A DNA stretch of 45,430 bases from Autumnicola edwardsiae. Its GTDB lineage: Bacteria; Bacteroidota; Bacteroidia; Flavobacteriales; Flavobacteriaceae. The notes beneath the pieces were generated by a model that saw only the letters and a list, made by a program, of their open reading frames with translations, was not told the origin of the DNA and did no database searches. The stretch covers positions 1 to 45,430 of the forward strand of contig NZ_JAVRHP010000023.1 in the NCBI RefSeq assembly GCF_031846505.1, read 5' to 3'. The translations under genes were made by a program, and so were the position numbers. Shown here piece after piece: positions 44,588 through 45,430 of this stretch; positions within the stretch are counted from its first letter, which is position 1; each line of letters begins with the position of its first letter.

Positions 44588-45430
44588 TTAAAGTGCCATA
44601 TAGGTTTCTTTATACCATTTCTGAAAACAGAAAAAGGTCCAAACCCTAAAGGTGTTGTCTTCCTTCCCAGTGAGGTGTCTTTCTACAATTCCGCGAATTT
44701 CAGCAGGATTAAAAATGTTTTGAGATTCCAGAAAATTTGGTTCTATATATGATTTTAATTCAGGTGCCAAATGGCCACGCAGCCAATCTCCCACGGGGAC
44801 CCCAAAACCCTTTTTTGATTTATCCAAAAACCCATCCGGAAAATATTTTTTAAAAGATTCTTTTAGCAAATATTTCTTATTCCAGCCTTTCATAAGGTAA
44901 TCTTCAGGTAATTGTGCAGTAAAGTCCCATATTTTCTTGTTAAGGAAGGGAGCTCTACTTTCCAAAGAAGTAAGCATACTCGTACGGTCAACCTTCACCA
45001 GCATATCTCCTTCCAGGCTCATTATCTTATCGATATTCCTGAAGTCTGTAAGGGAACGGTTATTATCTCCCACAATACTTTTATAGTGCCGGAATGTATT
45101 CTCCTTTCTCCAGCTATTTTTCAGTAAAGCATCCACTTCTTCTGCCTGAAATGCCAGGGAAACGATATTGTAGTAGAAATCACCTTCATAATTTAGGGCG
45201 TTCAAAAGTCTTTTGGCTTTGAACCTCTTTCCTCTTTTATCATCTTTTGTGGATAAAAAAGGGAAAGTAGATTTTTTGATAAAACCATGTATTGCTTCAG
45301 GTACTAATGACGTGTACTTTGTATTAAGCTTACCCATGTAATACTTGTTGTACCCGCCAAACACTTCATCTCCTCCATCTCCCGTAAGGGCCACTTTTAC
45401 AAATTGCCGGGTTTTATGCGCAACTAAATA
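44588..45430 (-). CDS. Asparagine synthase (glutamine-hydrolysing)-like protein, C-terminal part; 5' end beyond window
   Basis: The frame is open to the right edge, giving the last 280 residues; the N-terminal glutaminase domain is outside. The ATP-pyrophosphatase loop VALTGDGGDEVFGGYNKYY is intact, and LVKVDRTSMLTSLESRAPFL and WNKKYLLKESFKKYFPD are AsnB family motifs. A GTG at 45394 is inside the synthetase domain and is not a plausible start. AsnB-like proteins in polysaccharide loci are thought to amidate sugar uronic acids or similar carboxylates. Whether this one makes asparagine or modifies a sugar cannot be told here. Confidence 0.92.
   Translation of the reverse strand, partial: YLVAHKTRQFVKVALTGDGGDEVFGGYNKYYMGKLNTKYTSLVPEAIHGFIKKSTFPFLSTKDDKRGKRFKAKRLLNALNYEGDFYYNIVSLAFQAEEVDALLKNSWRKENTFRHYKSIVGDNNRSLTDFRNIDKIMSLEGDMLVKVDRTSMLTSLESRAPFLNKKIWDFTAQLPEDYLMKGWNKKYLLKESFKKYFPDGFLDKSKKGFGVPVGDWLRGHLAPELKSYIEPNFLESQNIFNPAEIRGIVERHLTGKEDNTFRVWTFFCFQKWYKETYMAL

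Noticed and set aside
45392..45394. GTG as start codon of a short asparagine synthetase
   Set aside because: It falls just before the ATP-binding loop of a longer domain, and the frame continues open to the edge; the gene is simply cut.
1..45430. tRNA, rRNA, CRISPR arrays and insertion sequences
   Set aside because: I found no cloverleaf, no rRNA-like stretch, no regularly spaced direct repeats and no transposase ORF on either strand.

Overview
The window looks like chromosomal DNA of a marine-type Flavobacteriaceae bacterium (phylum Bacteroidota). The evidence is low GC, A-rich start regions without strong Shine-Dalgarno sites, some promoter boxes close to the Bacteroidota consensus (TTG / TAnnTTTG), a PUA-less ProB, a Wzi/Wza/Wzc export set, and protein sequences of flavobacterial character. 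Genus is not assigned; relatives of Gramella, Salegentibacter or Zunongwangia are a guess.

Region 1 (1-6800, minus strand) is a light-signalling operon. A CheB-CheR-PAS-histidine kinase fusion is followed by a bacteriophytochrome histidine kinase, a single-domain response regulator and a biliverdin-forming heme oxygenase that runs off the left edge. The last gene can supply the chromophore of the phytochrome.

Region 2 (7564-16732, plus strand) is housekeeping: proC-proB-proA (proline from glutamate), an M61 lipoprotein peptidase with PDZ domain, a CPA2 cation/proton antiporter with RCK domains, and an ABC1/UbiB-type atypical kinase. Intergenic spaces here hold two good terminators, a perfect GTTAAC-type operator palindrome, and three related AGGTTT/AAACCT palindromic repeats.

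Region 3 (16920-21773, minus) is the threonine operon thrA-thrB-thrC. Upstream lies an unannotated leader: a 34-residue peptide rich in Thr, Ile and Met codons near its end, overlapping a perfect intrinsic-terminator hairpin with a possible competing antiterminator. This looks like ribosome-mediated attenuation.

Region 4 (21873-24537, minus) is a MoxR/ChlI-like AAA+ ATPase and its VWA partner, ending at a strong terminator.

Region 5 (24961-45430) is a surface polysaccharide locus. It contains a Wzi-like outer-membrane protein, a PHP-type tyrosine phosphatase convergent with the Wzc-type tyrosine kinase, a Wza-like export lipoprotein, PglF/PglE/PglC-like enzymes for a 4-amino-sugar lipid primer, an ATP-grasp ligase, two SDR epimerases, a metallophosphoesterase, four glycosyltransferases (two GT4, one GT2, one GT29-like) and a partial asparagine synthetase. 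Most genes from 45430 to 29531 overlap or nearly touch, so the block is probably one or a few transcripts running right to left.

The most striking part is at 39982-43556. It is a translationally coupled cassette of a DRE-TIM aldolase fused to an unknown Rossmann-like domain, a CMP-sugar synthetase, a HAD phosphatase and a GT29 sialyltransferase-like enzyme. No NeuB-type synthase is visible. I infer a pathway for an unusual CMP-activated 2-keto acid sugar built by an HOA-like aldolase. No Wzx or Wzy is seen; they would lie beyond the right edge. No tRNA, rRNA, CRISPR array or insertion sequence was found.
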